DNA of 64,000 nucleotides from Membranipora membranacea (GCA_914767715.1 OU612066.1:13151001-13215000), one strand, 5' to 3'. Shown: positions 1-11,846, counted from the stretch's first letter. The notes: generated by a model from the sequence alone, not told the origin. Program-made: numbers and translations.

Positions 1-1460
1 CTTGAAAATCCAAAAATTATACCAAGGGAGGGTATCATGCTTTTTTTTCGGCCAGATCAAAAAATAGATTTGCTTCTAACTAACCTCATAAGGAGGAGCA
101 ACTCCTGCTCATCTCGAATCTGCAGACCGTTTGGCTCTGCGGCTTTTCGTTCTCCGTCAGCGTCCGTTTTAATTACGGCCACTTTTGCTATAAAAAAACA
201 TGCCAAACAGCAGCATCGAAAAATTAAATCTCTGTTGGATTCTTATCAAACTCCGACCAGTTCAAGCTCTTATTGCCCTCATTCAACACGCCGAATATTG
301 GAATCCTCGGATTAACAGGGGGGTCACAACGCTGACTTGAAAATCCAAAAATTATACCAAGGGAGGGTATCATGCTTTTTTTTCGGCCAGATCAAAAAAT
401 AGATTTGCTTCTAACTAACCTCATAAGGAAGAGCAACTCCTGCTCATCTCGAAACTGCAGACCGTTTTGCTCTGCGACTTTTCGTTCTCCGTCAGCGTCC
501 GTTTTAATTAGGGCCACTTTTGCTATAAAAAAACATGCCAAAAGGCAGCATCGAAAAGTTAAATCTCTGTTGGATTCTTATCAAACTCCGACCAGTTCAA
601 GCTCTTATTGCCGTCATTCAACACGCCAAATATTGGAATCTTCGGATTAACAGGGGGGTCACAACGCTGACTTGAAAATCCAAAAATTATACCAAGGGAG
701 GGTATCATGCTTTTTTTTCGGCCAGATCAAAAATAGATTTGCTTCTAACTAACCTCATAAGGAGGAGCAACTCCTGCTCATCTCGAATCTGCAGACCGTT
801 TGGCTCTGCGGCTTTTCGTTCTCTGTCAGCGTCCGTTTTAATTAGGGCCACTTTTGCTATAAAAAAACATGCCAAAAGGCAGCATCGAAAAATTAAATCT
901 CTGTTGGATTCTTATCAAACTCCGACCAGTTCAAGCTCTTATTGCCCTCATTCAACACGCCGAATATTGGAATCCTCGGATTAACAGGGGGGTCACAACG
1001 CTGACTTGATAATCCAAAAATTATACCAAGGGAGGGAGGGTATCATGCTTTTTTTTCGGCCAGATCAAAAAATAGATTTGCTTCTAACTAACCTCATAAG
1101 GAAGAGCAACTCCTGCTCATCTGGAAACTGCAGACCGTTTGGCTCTGCGGCTTTTCGTTCTCCGTCGGCGTCCGTTTTAATTAGGGCCACTTTTGCTATA
1201 AAAAAAACATGCCAAACGGCAGCATCGAAAAATTAAATCTCTGTTGGATTCTTATCAAACTCCGACCAGTTCAAGCTCTTATTGCCGTCATTCAACACGC
1301 CGAATATTGGAATCCTCGGATTAACAAGGGGGTCACAACGCTGACTTGAAAATCCAAAAATTATACCAAGGGAGGGTATCATGCTTTTTTTTCGGCCAGA
1401 TCAAAAAATAGATTTGCTTCTAAATAACCTCATAAGGAGGAGCAACTCCTGCTCATCTCG
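1..1460 (+). repeat. 14-monomer (4,694 bp) HOR, first copy of the shared part
   Basis: Units starting at 37, 372, 707, 1045 and the first part of 1381 recur in the same order at 4731, 5066, 5401, 5739 and 6075, a constant 4,694 bp further on. Shared markers are AATTACGGCC in the first unit, GCGACTTTTCG plus CCAAATATTGGAATCTTCGG in the second, a one-A deletion (CAAAAATAG) in the third and the GGGAGGGAGGG insertion in the fourth. The match ends inside unit 1381, where this copy reads CGAATCTGC and the other CGAAACTGC. Confidence 0.8.
640..656 (+). other. CENP-B-box-like 17-mer, 8 of 9 core positions
   Basis: The segment fits the core pattern nTTCGnnnnAnnCGGGn at eight of nine fixed positions: TTCG, A and GGG match, while the C before GGG is A. 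Most monomers read CCTCGG here and match seven of nine (for example 12032-12048); the CTTCGG variant recurs in many units (around 5335, 16384, 18727, 20737, 22408, 58518 and 61531). A match this good arises by chance in a unit of this size at a modest rate (roughly one in ten by my estimate), so binding is unproven. Confidence 0.3.
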
Positions 1461-2470
1461 AATCTGCAGACCGTTTGGCTCTGCGGCTTTTCGTTCTCCG
1501 TCAGCGTCCGTTTTAATAAGGGACACTTTCGCTATAAAAAAACATGCCAAAAGGCAGCATCGAAAAATTAAATCTCTGTTGGATTCTTATCAAACTCCGA
1601 CCAGTTCAAGCTCTTATTGCCGTCATTCAACACGCCGAATATTGGAATCCTCGGATTAACAGGGGGGTCACAACGCTGACTTGAAAATCCAAAAATTATA
1701 CCAAGGGAGGGTATCATGCTTTTTTTTCGGCCAGATCAAAAAATAGATTTGCTTCTAACTAACCTCATAAGGAGGAGCAACTCCTGCTCATCTCGAATCT
1801 GCAGAACGTTTGGCTCTGCGGCTTTTCGTTCTCCGTCAGCGTCCGTTTTAATTAGGGCCACTTTTGCTATAAAAAAACATGCCAAACAGCAGCATCGAAA
1901 AATTAAATCTCTGTTGGATTCTTATTAAACTCCGACCAGTTCAAGCTCTTATTGCCCTCATTCAACACGCCGAATATTGGAATCCTCGGATTAACAGGGG
2001 GGTCACAACGCTGACTTGAAAATCCAAAAATTATACCAAGGGAGGGTATCATGCTTTTTTTTCGGCCAGATCAAAAAATAGATTTGCTTCTAATTAACCT
2101 CATAAGGAGAAGCAACTCCTGCTCATCTCGAATCTGCAGACCGTTTGGCTCTGCGGCTTTTCGTTCTCCGTCGGCGTCCGTTTTAATTAGGGCCACTTTT
2201 GCTATAAAAAACATGCCAAGCGGCAGCATCGAGAAATTAAATCCCTGTTGGATTCTTATCAAACTCCGACCAGTTCAAGCTCTTATTGCCCTCATTCAAC
2301 ACGCCGAATATTGGAATCCTCGGATTAACAGGGGGTCACAACGCTGACTTGAAAATTCAAAAATTATACCAAGGGAGGGTATCAAGCGTTTTTTTCGGCC
2401 AGATCAAAAAATAGATTTGCTTGTAACTAACCTCATAAGGAGGAGCAACTCCTGCTCATCTCGAATCTGC
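1461..2470 (+). repeat. Monomers 1381 (rest), 1716, 2051 and 2385 (first part)
   Basis: Unit 2051 is an h3-type monomer (GTCGGCG, six-A run, CAAGCGGC, five-G run) followed by 2385, an h4-type monomer (CTTGTAAC, AGAACATTTGG, CCATCAG) whose start codon position reads AAGCG. Units 1716, 2051 and 2385 match 7080, 7415 and 7749 at a constant 5,364 bp (16 monomers). Unit 1381 carries ATAAGGGACACTTTCG, shared with 6745 and 10424. Confidence 0.75.
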
Positions 2471-3805
2471 AGAACATTTGGCTCTGCGGCTTTTCGTTCT
2501 CCATCAGCGTCCGTTTTAATTAGGGCCACTTTTGCTATAATAAAACATGCCAAACGGCAGCATTGAAAAATTCAATATCTGTTGGATTCTTATCAAACTC
2601 CGACCAGTTCAAGCTCTTATTGCCCTCATTCAACACGCCGAATATTGGAATCCTCGGATTAACAGGGGGTCACAACGCTGACTTGAAAATTCAAAAATTA
2701 TACCAAGGGAGGGTATCAAGCGTTTTTTTCGGCCAGATCAAAAATAGATTTGCTTCTAACTAACCTCATAAGGAGGAGCAACTCCTGCTCATCTCGAATC
2801 TGCAGACCGTTTGGCTCTGCGGCTTTTCGTTCTCTGTCAGCGTCCGTTTTAATTAGGGCCACTTTTGCTATAAAAAAACATGCCAAAAGGCAGCATCGAA
2901 AAATTAAATCTCTGTTGGATTCTTATCAAACTCCGACCAGTTCAAGCTCTTATTGCCCTCATTCAACACGCCGAATATTGGAATCCTCGGATTAACAGGG
3001 GGGTCACAACGCTGACTTGAAAATCCAAAAATTATACCAAGGGAGGGTATCATGCTTTTTTTTCGGGAAGATCAAAAAATAGATTTGCTTCTAACTAACT
3101 TCATAAGGAGGAGCAACTCCTGCTCATCTCGAATCTGCAGAACATTTGGCTCTGCGGCTTTTCGTTCTCCATCAGCGTCCGTTTTAATTAGGGCCACTTT
3201 TGCTATAATAAAACATGCCAAACGGCAGCATTGAAAAATTCAATATCTGTTGGATTCTTATCAAACTCCGACCAGTTCAAGCTCTTATTGCCCTCATTCA
3301 ACACGCCGAATATTGGAATCCTCGGATTAACAGGGGGTCACAACGCTGACTTGAAAATTCAAAAATTATACCAAGGGAGGGTATCAAGCGTTTTTTTCGG
3401 CCAGATCAAAAATAGATTTGCTTCTAACTAACCTCATAAGGAGGAGCAACTCCTGCTCATCTCGAATCTGCAGACCGTTTGGCTCTGCGGCTTTTCGTTC
3501 TCTGTCAGCGTCCGTTTTAATTAGGGCCACTTTTGCTATAAAAAAACATGCCAAAAGGCAGCATCGAAAAATTAAATCTCTGTTGGATTCTTATCAAACT
3601 CCGACCAGTTCAAGCTCTTATTGCCCTCATTCAACACGCCGAATATTGGAATCCTCGGATTAACAGGGGGGTCACAACGCTGACTTGAAAATCCAAAAAT
3701 TATACCAAGGGAGGGTATCATGCTTTTTTTTCGGGAAGATCAAAAAATAGATTTGCTTCTAACTAACTTCATAAGGAGGAGCAACTCCTGCTCATCTCGA
3801 ATCTG
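2471..3805 (+). repeat. 668 bp dimer duplication (two copies)
   Basis: The segment from about 2471 to 3138 is repeated at about 3139-3805 with a shift of 668 bp. Markers repeated twice are ATAATAAAAC with GCATTGAAAAATTC, TTCAAAAATT with AAGCGTTTTTTT, the CAAAAATAG deletion, and the odd CGGGAAGATC with AACTTCATAAGG (3052 and 3720). The breakpoints fall inside monomers, so the duplicated unit is a phase-shifted dimer. Confidence 0.75.
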
Positions 3806-4694
3806 CAGAACGTTTGGCTCTGCGGCTTTTCGTTCTCCGTCAGCGTCCGTTTTAATTAGGGCCACTTTTGCTATAAAAAAACATGCCAAACAGCAGCATC
3901 AAAAAATTAAATCTCTGTTGGATTCTTATCAAACTCCGACCAGTTCAAGCTCTTATTGCCCTCATTCAACACGCCGAATATTGGAATCCTCGGATTAACA
4001 GGGGGGTCACAACGCTGACTTGATAATCCAAAAATTATACCAAGGGAGGGAGGGTATCATGCTTTTTTTTCGGCCAGATCAAAAAATAGATTTGCTTCTA
4101 ACTAACCTCATAAGGAAGAGCAACTCCTGCTCATCTGGAAACTGCAGACCGTTTGGCTCTGCGGCTTTTCGTTCTCCGTCAGCGTCCGTTTTAATTAGGG
4201 CCACTTTTGCTATAAAAAAAACATGCCAAACGGCAGCATCGAAAAATTAAATCTCTGTTGGATTCTTATCAAACTCCGACCAGTTCAAGCTCTTATTGCC
4301 GTCATTCAACACGCCGAATATTGGAATCCTCGGATTAACAAGGGGGTCACAACGCTGACTTGAAAATCCAAAAATTATACCAAGGGAGGGTATCATGCTT
4401 TTTTTTCGGCCAGATCAAAAAATAGATTTGCTTCTAAATAACCTCATAAGGAGGAGCAACTCCTGCTCATCTCGAAACTGCAGACCGTTTGGCTCTGCGG
4501 CTTTTCGTTCTCCGTCAGCGTCCGTTTTAATTAGGGCCACTTTTGCTATAAAAAAAACATGCCAAACGGCAGCATCGAAAAATTAAATATCTGTTGGATT
4601 CTTATCAAACTCCGACCAGTTCAAGCTCTTATTGCCCTCATTCAACACGCCGAATATTGGAATCCTCGGATTAACAGGGGGGTCACAACGCTGA
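3806..4694 (+). repeat. Pentamer (1,680 bp) HOR, first copy of the shared part
   Basis: Units 4059 and 4395 match 5739 and 6075 with a constant shift of 1,680 bp, including GGGAGGGAGGG, CATCTGGAAACTG, an eight-A run and CTAAATAACC. Unit 4059 also matches 1045 at 3,014 bp. The same monomer type thus occurs three times in the first 6 kb. Confidence 0.7.
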
Positions 4695-6154
4695 CTTGAA
4701 AATCCAAAAATTATACCAAGGGAGGGTATCATGCTTTTTTTTCGGCCAGATCAAAAAATAGATTTGCTTCTAACTAACCTCATAAGGAGGAGCAACTCCT
4801 GCTCATCTCGAATCTGCAGACCGTTTGGCTCTGCGGCTTTTCGTTCTCCGTCAGCGTCCGTTTTAATTACGGCCACTTTTGCTATAAAAAAACATGCCAA
4901 ACAGCAGCATCGAAAAATTAAATCTCTGTTGGATTCTAATCAAACTCCGACCAGTTCAAGCTCTTATTGCCCTCATTCAACACGCCGAATATTGGAATCC
5001 TCGGATTAACAGGGGGGTCACAACGCTGACTTGAAAATCCAAAAATTATACCAAGGGAGGGTATCATGCTTTTTTTTCGGCCAGATCAAAAAATAGATTT
5101 GCTTCTAACTAACCTCATAAGGAAGAGCAACTCCTGCTCATCTCGAAACTGCAGACCGTTTTGCTCTGCGACTTTTCGTTCTCCGTCAGCGTCCGTTTTA
5201 ATTAGGGCCACTTTTGCTATAAAAAAACATGCCAAACGGCAGCATCGAAAAGTTAAATCTCTGTTGGATTCTTATCAAACTCCGACCAGTTCAAGCTCTT
5301 ATTGCCGTCATTCAACACGCCAAATATTGGAATCTTCGGATTAACAGGGGGGTCACAACGCTGACTTGAAAATCCAAAAATTATACCAAGGGAGGGTATC
5401 ATGCTTTTTTTTCGGCCAGATCAAAAATAGATTTGCTTCTAACTAACCTCATAAGGAGGAGCAACTCCTGCTCATCTCGAATCTGCAGACCGTTTGGCTC
5501 TGCGGCTTTTCGTTCTCTGTCAGCGTCCGTTTTAATTAGGGCCACTTTTGCTATAAAAAAACATGCCAAAAGGCAGCATCGAAAAATTAAATCTCTGTTG
5601 GATTCTTATCAAACTCCGACCAGTTCAAGCTCTTATTGCCCTCATTCAACACGCCGAATATTGGAATCCTCGGATTAACAGGGGGGTCACAACGCTGACT
5701 TGATAATCCAAAAATTATACCAAGGGAGGGAGGGTATCATGCTTTTTTTTCGGCCAGATCAAAAAATAGATTTGCTTCTAACTAACCTCATAAGGAAGAG
5801 CAACTCCTGCTCATCTGGAAACTGCAGACCGTTTGGCTCTGCGGCTTTTCGTTCTCCGTCGGCGTCCGTTTTAATTAGGGCCACTTTTGCTATAAAAAAA
5901 ACATGCCAAACGGCAGCATCGAAAAATTAAATCTCTGTTGGATTCTTATCAAACTCCGACCAGTTCAAGCTCTTATTGCCGTCATTCAACACGCCGAATA
6001 TTGGAATCCTCGGATTAACAAGGGGGTCACAACGCTGACTTGAAAATCCAAAAATTATACCAAGGGAGGGTATCATGCTTTTTTTTCGGCCAGATCAAAA
6101 AATAGATTTGCTTCTAAATAACCTCATAAGGAGGAGCAACTCCTGCTCATCTCG
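4695..6154 (+). repeat. 14-monomer (4,694 bp) HOR, second copy of the shared part
   Basis: Units 4731, 5066, 5401, 5739 and the first part of 6075 repeat the order seen from base 1. Only a few differences were noticed: ATTCTAATC against ATTCTTATC in the first unit, and CAAACGGCAGC against CAAAAGGCAGC in the second. This points to a recent duplication. Confidence 0.8.
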
Positions 6155-7410
6155 AAACTGCAGACCGTTTGGCTCTGCGGCTTTTCGTTCTCCGTCAGCG
6201 TCCGTTTTAATTAGGGCTACTTTTGCTATAAAAAAAACATGCCAAACGGCAGCATCGAAAAATTAAATATCTGTTGGATTCTTATCAAACTCCGACCAGT
6301 TCATGCTCTTATTGCCCTCATTCAACACGCCGAATATTGGAATCCTCGGATTAACAGGGGGGTCACAACGCTGACTTGAAAATCCAAAAATTATACCAAG
6401 GGAGGGTATCATGCTTTTTTTTCGGCCAGATCAAAAAATAGATTTGCTTCTAACTAACCTCATAAGGAGGAGCAACTCCTGCTCATCTCGAATCTGCAGA
6501 CCGTTTGGCTCTGCGGCTTTTCGTTCTCCGTCAGCGTCCGTTTTAATTAGGGCCACTTTTGCTATGAAAAAACATGCCAAAAGGCAGCATCGAAAAATTA
6601 AATCTCTGTTGGATTCTTATCAAAGTCCGACCAGTTCAAGCTCTTATTGCCGTCATTCAACACGTCGAATATTAAAATCCTCGGATTAACAGGGGGTCAC
6701 AACGCTGACTTGAAAATCCAAAAATTATACCAAGGGAGGGTATCATGCTTTTTTTTCGGCCAGATCAAAAAATAGATATGCTTCTAACTAACCTCATAAG
6801 GAGGAGCAATTCCTGCTCATCTCGAATCTGCAGACCGTTTGGCTCTGCGGCTTTTCGTTCTCCGTCAGCGTCCGTTTTAATAAGGGACACTTTCGCTATA
6901 AAAAAACATGCCAAAAGGCAGCATCGAAAAATTAAATCTCTGTTGGATTCTTATCAAACTCCGACCAGTTCAAGCTCTTATTGCCGTCATTCAACACGCC
7001 GAATATTGGAATCCTCGGATTAACAGGGGGGTCACAACGCTGACTTGAAAATCCAAAAATTATACCAAGGGAGGGTATCATGCTTTTTTTTCGGCCAGAT
7101 CAAAAAATAGATTTGCTTCTAACTAACCTCATAAGGAGGAGCAACTCCTGCTCATCTCGAATCTGCAGAACGTTTGGCTCTGCGGCTTTTCGTTCTCCGT
7201 CAGCGTCCGTTTTAATTAGGGCCACTTTTGCTATAAAAAAACATGCCAAACAGCAGCATCGAAAAATTAAATCTCTGTTGGATTCTTATCAAACTCCGAC
7301 CAGTTCAAGCTCTTATTGCCCTCATTCAACACGCCGAATATTGGAATCCTCGGATTAACAGGGGGGTCACAACGCTGACTTGAAAATCCAAAAATTATAC
7401 CAAGGGAGGG
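6155..7410 (+). repeat. 11-monomer (3,679 bp) HOR, first copy of the shared part
   Basis: Units 6075 (second half), 6411, 6745 and 7080 recur at 9754, 10090, 10424 and 10759 with a shift of 3,679 bp. Shared markers are TTCATGCTC, CAAAGTCCGACC with ATTAAAATCC, GATATGCTTC with GAGCAATTCC, and AGAACGTTTGG. Confidence 0.8.
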
Positions 7411-8415
7411 TATCATGCTTTTTTTTCGGCCAGATCAAAAAATAGATTTGCTTCTAATTAACCTCATAAGGAGAAGCAACTCCTGCTCATCTCGAATCTG
7501 CAGACCGTTTGGCTCTGCGGCTTTTCGTTCTCCGTCGGCGTCCGTTTTAATTAGGGCCACTTTTGCTATAAAAAACATGCCAAGCGGCAGCATCGAGAAA
7601 TTAAATCCCTGTTGGATTCTTATCAAACTCCGACCAGTTCAAGCTCTTATTGCCCTCATTCAACACGCCGAATATTGGAATCCTCGGATTAACAGGGGGT
7701 CACAACGCTGACTTAAAAATTCAAAAATTATACCAAGGGAGGGTATCAAGCGTTTTTTTCGGCCAGATCAAAAAATAGATTTGCTTGTAACTAACCTCAT
7801 AAGGAGGAGCAACTCCTGCTCATCTCGAATCTGCAGAACATTTGGCTCTGCGGCTTTTCGTTCTCCATCAGCGTCCGTTTTAATTAGGGCCACTTTTGCT
7901 ATAAAAAAACATGCCAAACGGCAGCATTGAAAAATTCAATATCTGTTGGATTCTTATCAAACTCCGACCAGTTCAAGCTCTTATTGCCCTCATTCAACAC
8001 GCCGAATATTGGAATCCTCGGATTAACAGGGGGTCACAACGCTGACTTGAAAATTCAAAAATTATACCAAGGGAGGGTATCAAGCGTTTTTTTCGGCCAG
8101 ATCAAAAAATAGATTTGCTTGTAACTAACCTCATAAGGAGGAGCAACTCCTGCTCATCTCGAATCTGCAGAACATTTGGCTCTGCGGCTTTTCGTTCTCC
8201 ATCAGCGTCCGTTTTAATTAGGGCCACTTTTGCTATAAAAAAACATGCCAAACGGCAGCATTGAAAAATTCAATATCTGTTGGATTCTTATCAAACTCCG
8301 ACCAGTTCAAGCTCTTATTGCCCTCACTCAACACGCCGAATATTGGAATCTTAGGATTAACAGAGGGGTCACAACGCTGACTTGAAAATCCAAAATTATA
8401 CCAAGGGAGGGTATC
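7411..8415 (+). repeat. h3-type monomer followed by two h4-type monomers
   Basis: Unit 7415 is h3-type. Units 7749 and 8082 are both h4-type with AAGCGTTTTTTT, CTTGTAAC, AGAACATTTGG and GCATTGAAAAATTC; they lie 333 bp apart and look like a single-monomer duplication. The second ends with ATCTTAGGATTAACAGAGG and CCAAAATTATACC, seen nowhere else that I noticed. Confidence 0.7.
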
Positions 8416-9753
8416 ATGCTTTTTTTTCGGCCAGATCAAAAAATAGATTTGCTTCTAACTAACCTCATAAGGAGGAGCAACTCCTGCTCATCTCGAAACC
8501 GCAGACCGTTTGGCTCTGCGGCTTTTCGTTCTCCGTCAGCGTCCGTTTTAATTAGGGCCACTTTTGCTATAAATAAACATGCCAAACGGCAGCATCGAAA
8601 AATTAAATCTCTGTTGGATTCTTGTCAAACTCCGTCCAGTTCAAGCTCTCATTGGCCTCATTCAACACGCCGAATATTGGAATCCTCGGATTAACAGGGG
8701 GGTCACAACGCTGACTTGAAAATCCAAAAATTATACCAAGGGAGGGTATCATGCTTTTTTTTCGGCCAGATCAAAAAATAGATTTGCTTCTAACTAACCT
8801 CATAAGGAGGAGCAACTCCTGCTCATCTCGAATCTGCAGACCGTTTGGCTCTGCGGCTTTTCGTTCTCCGTCAGCGTCCGTCTTAATTAGGACCACTTTT
8901 GCATTAAAAAAACATGCCAAACGGCAGCATCGAAAAATTAAATCCTGTTGGATTCTTATCAAACTCCCACCAGTTCAAGCTCTTATTGCCCTCATTCAAC
9001 ACGCCGAATATTGGAATCCTCAAATTAACAGGGTGGTCACAGCGCTGACTTGAAAATCCAAAAATTATACCAAGGGAGGGTATCATGCTTTTTTTTCGGC
9101 CAGATCAAAAATAGATTTGCTTCTAACTAACCTCATAAGGATGAGCAACTCCTGCTCATCTCGAATCTGCAGACCGTTTGGCTCTGCGGCTTTTCGTTCT
9201 CCGTCAGCGTCCGTTTTAATTAGGGCCACTTTTGCTATAAAAAAACATGCCAAACGGCAGCATCGAAAAATTAAATCTCTGTTGGATTCTTATCAAACTC
9301 CGACCAGTTCAAGCTTTTATTGCCCTCATTCAACACGCCGAATATTGGAATCCTCGGATTAACAGGGGTGTCACAATGCTGACTTGAAAATCCAAAAATT
9401 ATGCCAAGGGAGGGTATCATGCTTTTTTTTCGGCCAGATCAAAAAATAGATTTGCTTCTAACTAACCTCATAAGGAGGAGCAACTCCTGCTCATCTCGAA
9501 TCTGCAGACCGTTTGGCTCTGCGGCTTTTCGTTCTCCGTCAGCATCCGTTTTAATTAGGGCCACTTTTGCTATAAAAAAACATGCCAAACGGCAGCATCG
9601 AAAAATTTAATCTCTGTTCGATTCTTATCAAACTCCGACCAGTTCAAGCTCTTATTGCCCTCATTCAACACCCCGAATATTGGAATCCTCGGATTAACAG
9701 GGGGGTCACAACGCTGACTTGAAAATCCAAAAATTATACCAAGGGAGGGTATC
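8416..9753 (+). repeat. Mixed monomers 8416, 8751, 9085, 9419
   Basis: Unit 8751 has the GTCTTAATTAGGACC, TTAAATCCTG, CTCCCACC and CCTCAAATTAACAGGGTGG set. Unit 9085 has the one-A deletion CAAAAATAG, AGGATGAGC, a HindIII site AAGCTT at about 9313 and a tail of GGGGTGTCACAATGC. Unit 9419 carries ATTTAATCTCTGTTCG. This order (8751, 9085, 9419, 9754) has relatives near 58922, 59256, 60595 and 60930, far to the right. Confidence 0.65.
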
Positions 9754-11093
9754 ATGCTTTTTTTTCGGCCAGATCAAAAAATAGATTTGCCTCTAACTAA
9801 CCTCATAAGGAGGAGCAACTCCTGCTCATCTCGAAACTGCAGACCGTTTGGCTCTGCGGCTTTTCGTTCTCCGTCAGCGTCCGTTTTAATTAGGGCCACT
9901 TTTGCTATAAAAAAAACATGCCAAACGGCAGCATCGAAAAATTAAATATCTGTTGGATTCTTATCAAACTCCGACCAGTTCATGCTCTTATTGCCCTCAT
10001 TCAACACGCCGAATATTGGAATCCTCGGATTAACAGGGGGGTCACAACGCTGACTTGAAAATCCAAAAATTATACCAAGGGAGGGTATCATGCTTTTTTT
10101 TCGGCCAGATCAAAAAATAGATTTGCTTCTAACTAACCTCATAAGGAGGAGCAACTCCTGCTCATCTCGAATCTGCAGACCGTTTGGCTCTGCGGCTTTT
10201 CGTTCTCCGTCAGCGTCCGTTTTAATTAGGGCCACTTTTGCTATGAAAAAACATGCCAAAAGGCAGCATCGAAAAATTAAATCTCTGTTGGATTCTTATC
10301 AAAGTCCGACCAGTTCAAGCTCTTATTGCCGTCATTCAACACGTCGAATATTAAAATCCTCGGATTAACAGGGGGTCACAACGCTGACTTGAAAATCCAA
10401 AAATTATACCAAGGGAGGGTATCATGCTTTTTTTTCGGCCAGATCAAAAAATAGATATGCTTCTAACTAACCTCATAAGGAGGAGCAATTCCTGCTCATC
10501 TCGAATCTGCAGACCGTTTGGCTCTGCGGCTTTTCGTTCTCCGTCAGCGTCCGTTTTAATAAGGGACACTTTCGCTATAAAAAAACATGCCAAAAGGCAG
10601 CATCGAAAAATTAAATCTCTGTTGGATTCTTATCAAACTCCGACCAGTTCAAGCTCTTATTGCCGTCATTCAACACGCCGAATATTGGAATCCTCGGATT
10701 AACAGGGGGGTCACAACGCTGACTTGAAAATCCAAAAATTATACCAAGGGAAGGTATCATGCTTTTTTTTCGGCCAGATCAAAAAATAGATTTGCTTCTA
10801 ACTAACCTCATAAGGAGGAGCAACTCCTGCTCATCTCGAATCTGCAGAACGTTTGGCTCTGCGGCTTTTCGTTCTCCGTCAGCGTCCGTTTTAATTAGGG
10901 CCACTTTTGCTATAAAAAAACATGCCAAACAGCAGCATCGAAAAATTAAATCTCTGTTGGATTCTTATCAAACTCCGACCAGTTCAAGCTCTTATTGCCC
11001 TCATTCAACACGCCGAATATTGGAATCCTCGGATTAACAGGGGGGTCACAACGCTGACTTGAAAATCCAAAAATTATACCAAGGGAGGGTATC
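9754..11093 (+). repeat. 11-monomer (3,679 bp) HOR, second copy of the shared part
   Basis: Units 9754, 10090, 10424 and 10759 repeat 6075-7080. Unit 9754 begins with GATTTGCCTC, a marker shared with 60930 rather than 6075, so the join to the copied segment lies inside it. The linker before 10759 reads GGGAAGG instead of GGGAGGG. Confidence 0.75.
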
Positions 11094-11811
11094 ATGCTTT
11101 TTTTTCGGCCAGATCAAAAAATAGATTTGCTTCTAACTAACCTCATAAGGAGGAGCAACTCCTGCTCATCTCGAAACCGCAGACCGTTTGGCTCTGCGGC
11201 TTTTCGTTCTCCGTCAGCGTCCGTTTTAATTAGGGCCACTTTTGCTATAGAAAAACATGCCAAACGGCAGCATCGAAAAATTAAATCTCTGTTGGATTCT
11301 TATCAAACTCCGTCCAGTTCAAGCTCCTATTGGCCTCATTCAACACGGCGAATATTGGAATCCTCGGATTAACAGGGGGGTCACAACGCTGACATGAAAA
11401 TCCAAAAATTATACCAAGGGAGGGTATCATGCTTTTTTTTCGGCCAGATCAGAAAATAGATTTGCTTCTAACTAACCTCATAAGGAGGAGCAACTCCTGC
11501 TCATCTCGAATCTGCAGACTGTTTGGCTCTGCGGCTTTTCGTTCTCCGTCAGCGTCCGTTTTAATTAGGGCCACTTTTGCTATAAAAAAACATGCCAAAC
11601 GGCAGCATCGAATAATTAAATCTCTGTTGGATTCTTATCAAACTCCGACCAGTTCAAGCTCTTATTGCCCTCATTCAACACGCCGAATATTGGAATGCTC
11701 GGATTACCAGGGGGGTCACAACGCTGACTTGAAAATCCAAAAATTATACCAAGGGAGGGTATCATGCTTTTTTTTCGGCCAGATCAAAAAATAGATTTGC
11801 TTCTAACTAAC

Positions 11812-11839
11812 CTCATAAGGAGGAGCAACTCCTGCTCAT
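11812..11839. repeat. Dyad AGGAG-CAA-CTCCT between two CTCAT direct repeats (reference copy)
   Basis: AGGAG (11821-11825) and CTCCT (11829-11833) form a perfect 5 bp inverted repeat with a CAA spacer. An overlapping alternative pairs GAGCA (11823-11827) with TGCTC (11833-11837). CTCAT flanks the dyad on both sides (11812-11816 and 11835-11839). The block is kept in nearly all copies. The commonest changes are AGGAGAAGC in subunit h3, AGGATGAGC in some units, and GAGCACCTCC in units such as 12434 and 18124. It could be a protein-binding dyad or simply a chance palindrome fixed by homogenisation. Confidence 0.6.
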
Positions 11840-11846
11840 CTCGAAT

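Noticed and set aside
11429-11794. 121- and 125-codon plus-strand frames (11429, 42190, 50556, 55910)
   Set aside because: Each is the normal frame extended because the TAA in GGATTAACAG is changed (GGATTACCAG or GGATCAACAG), running into the next monomer in another frame.
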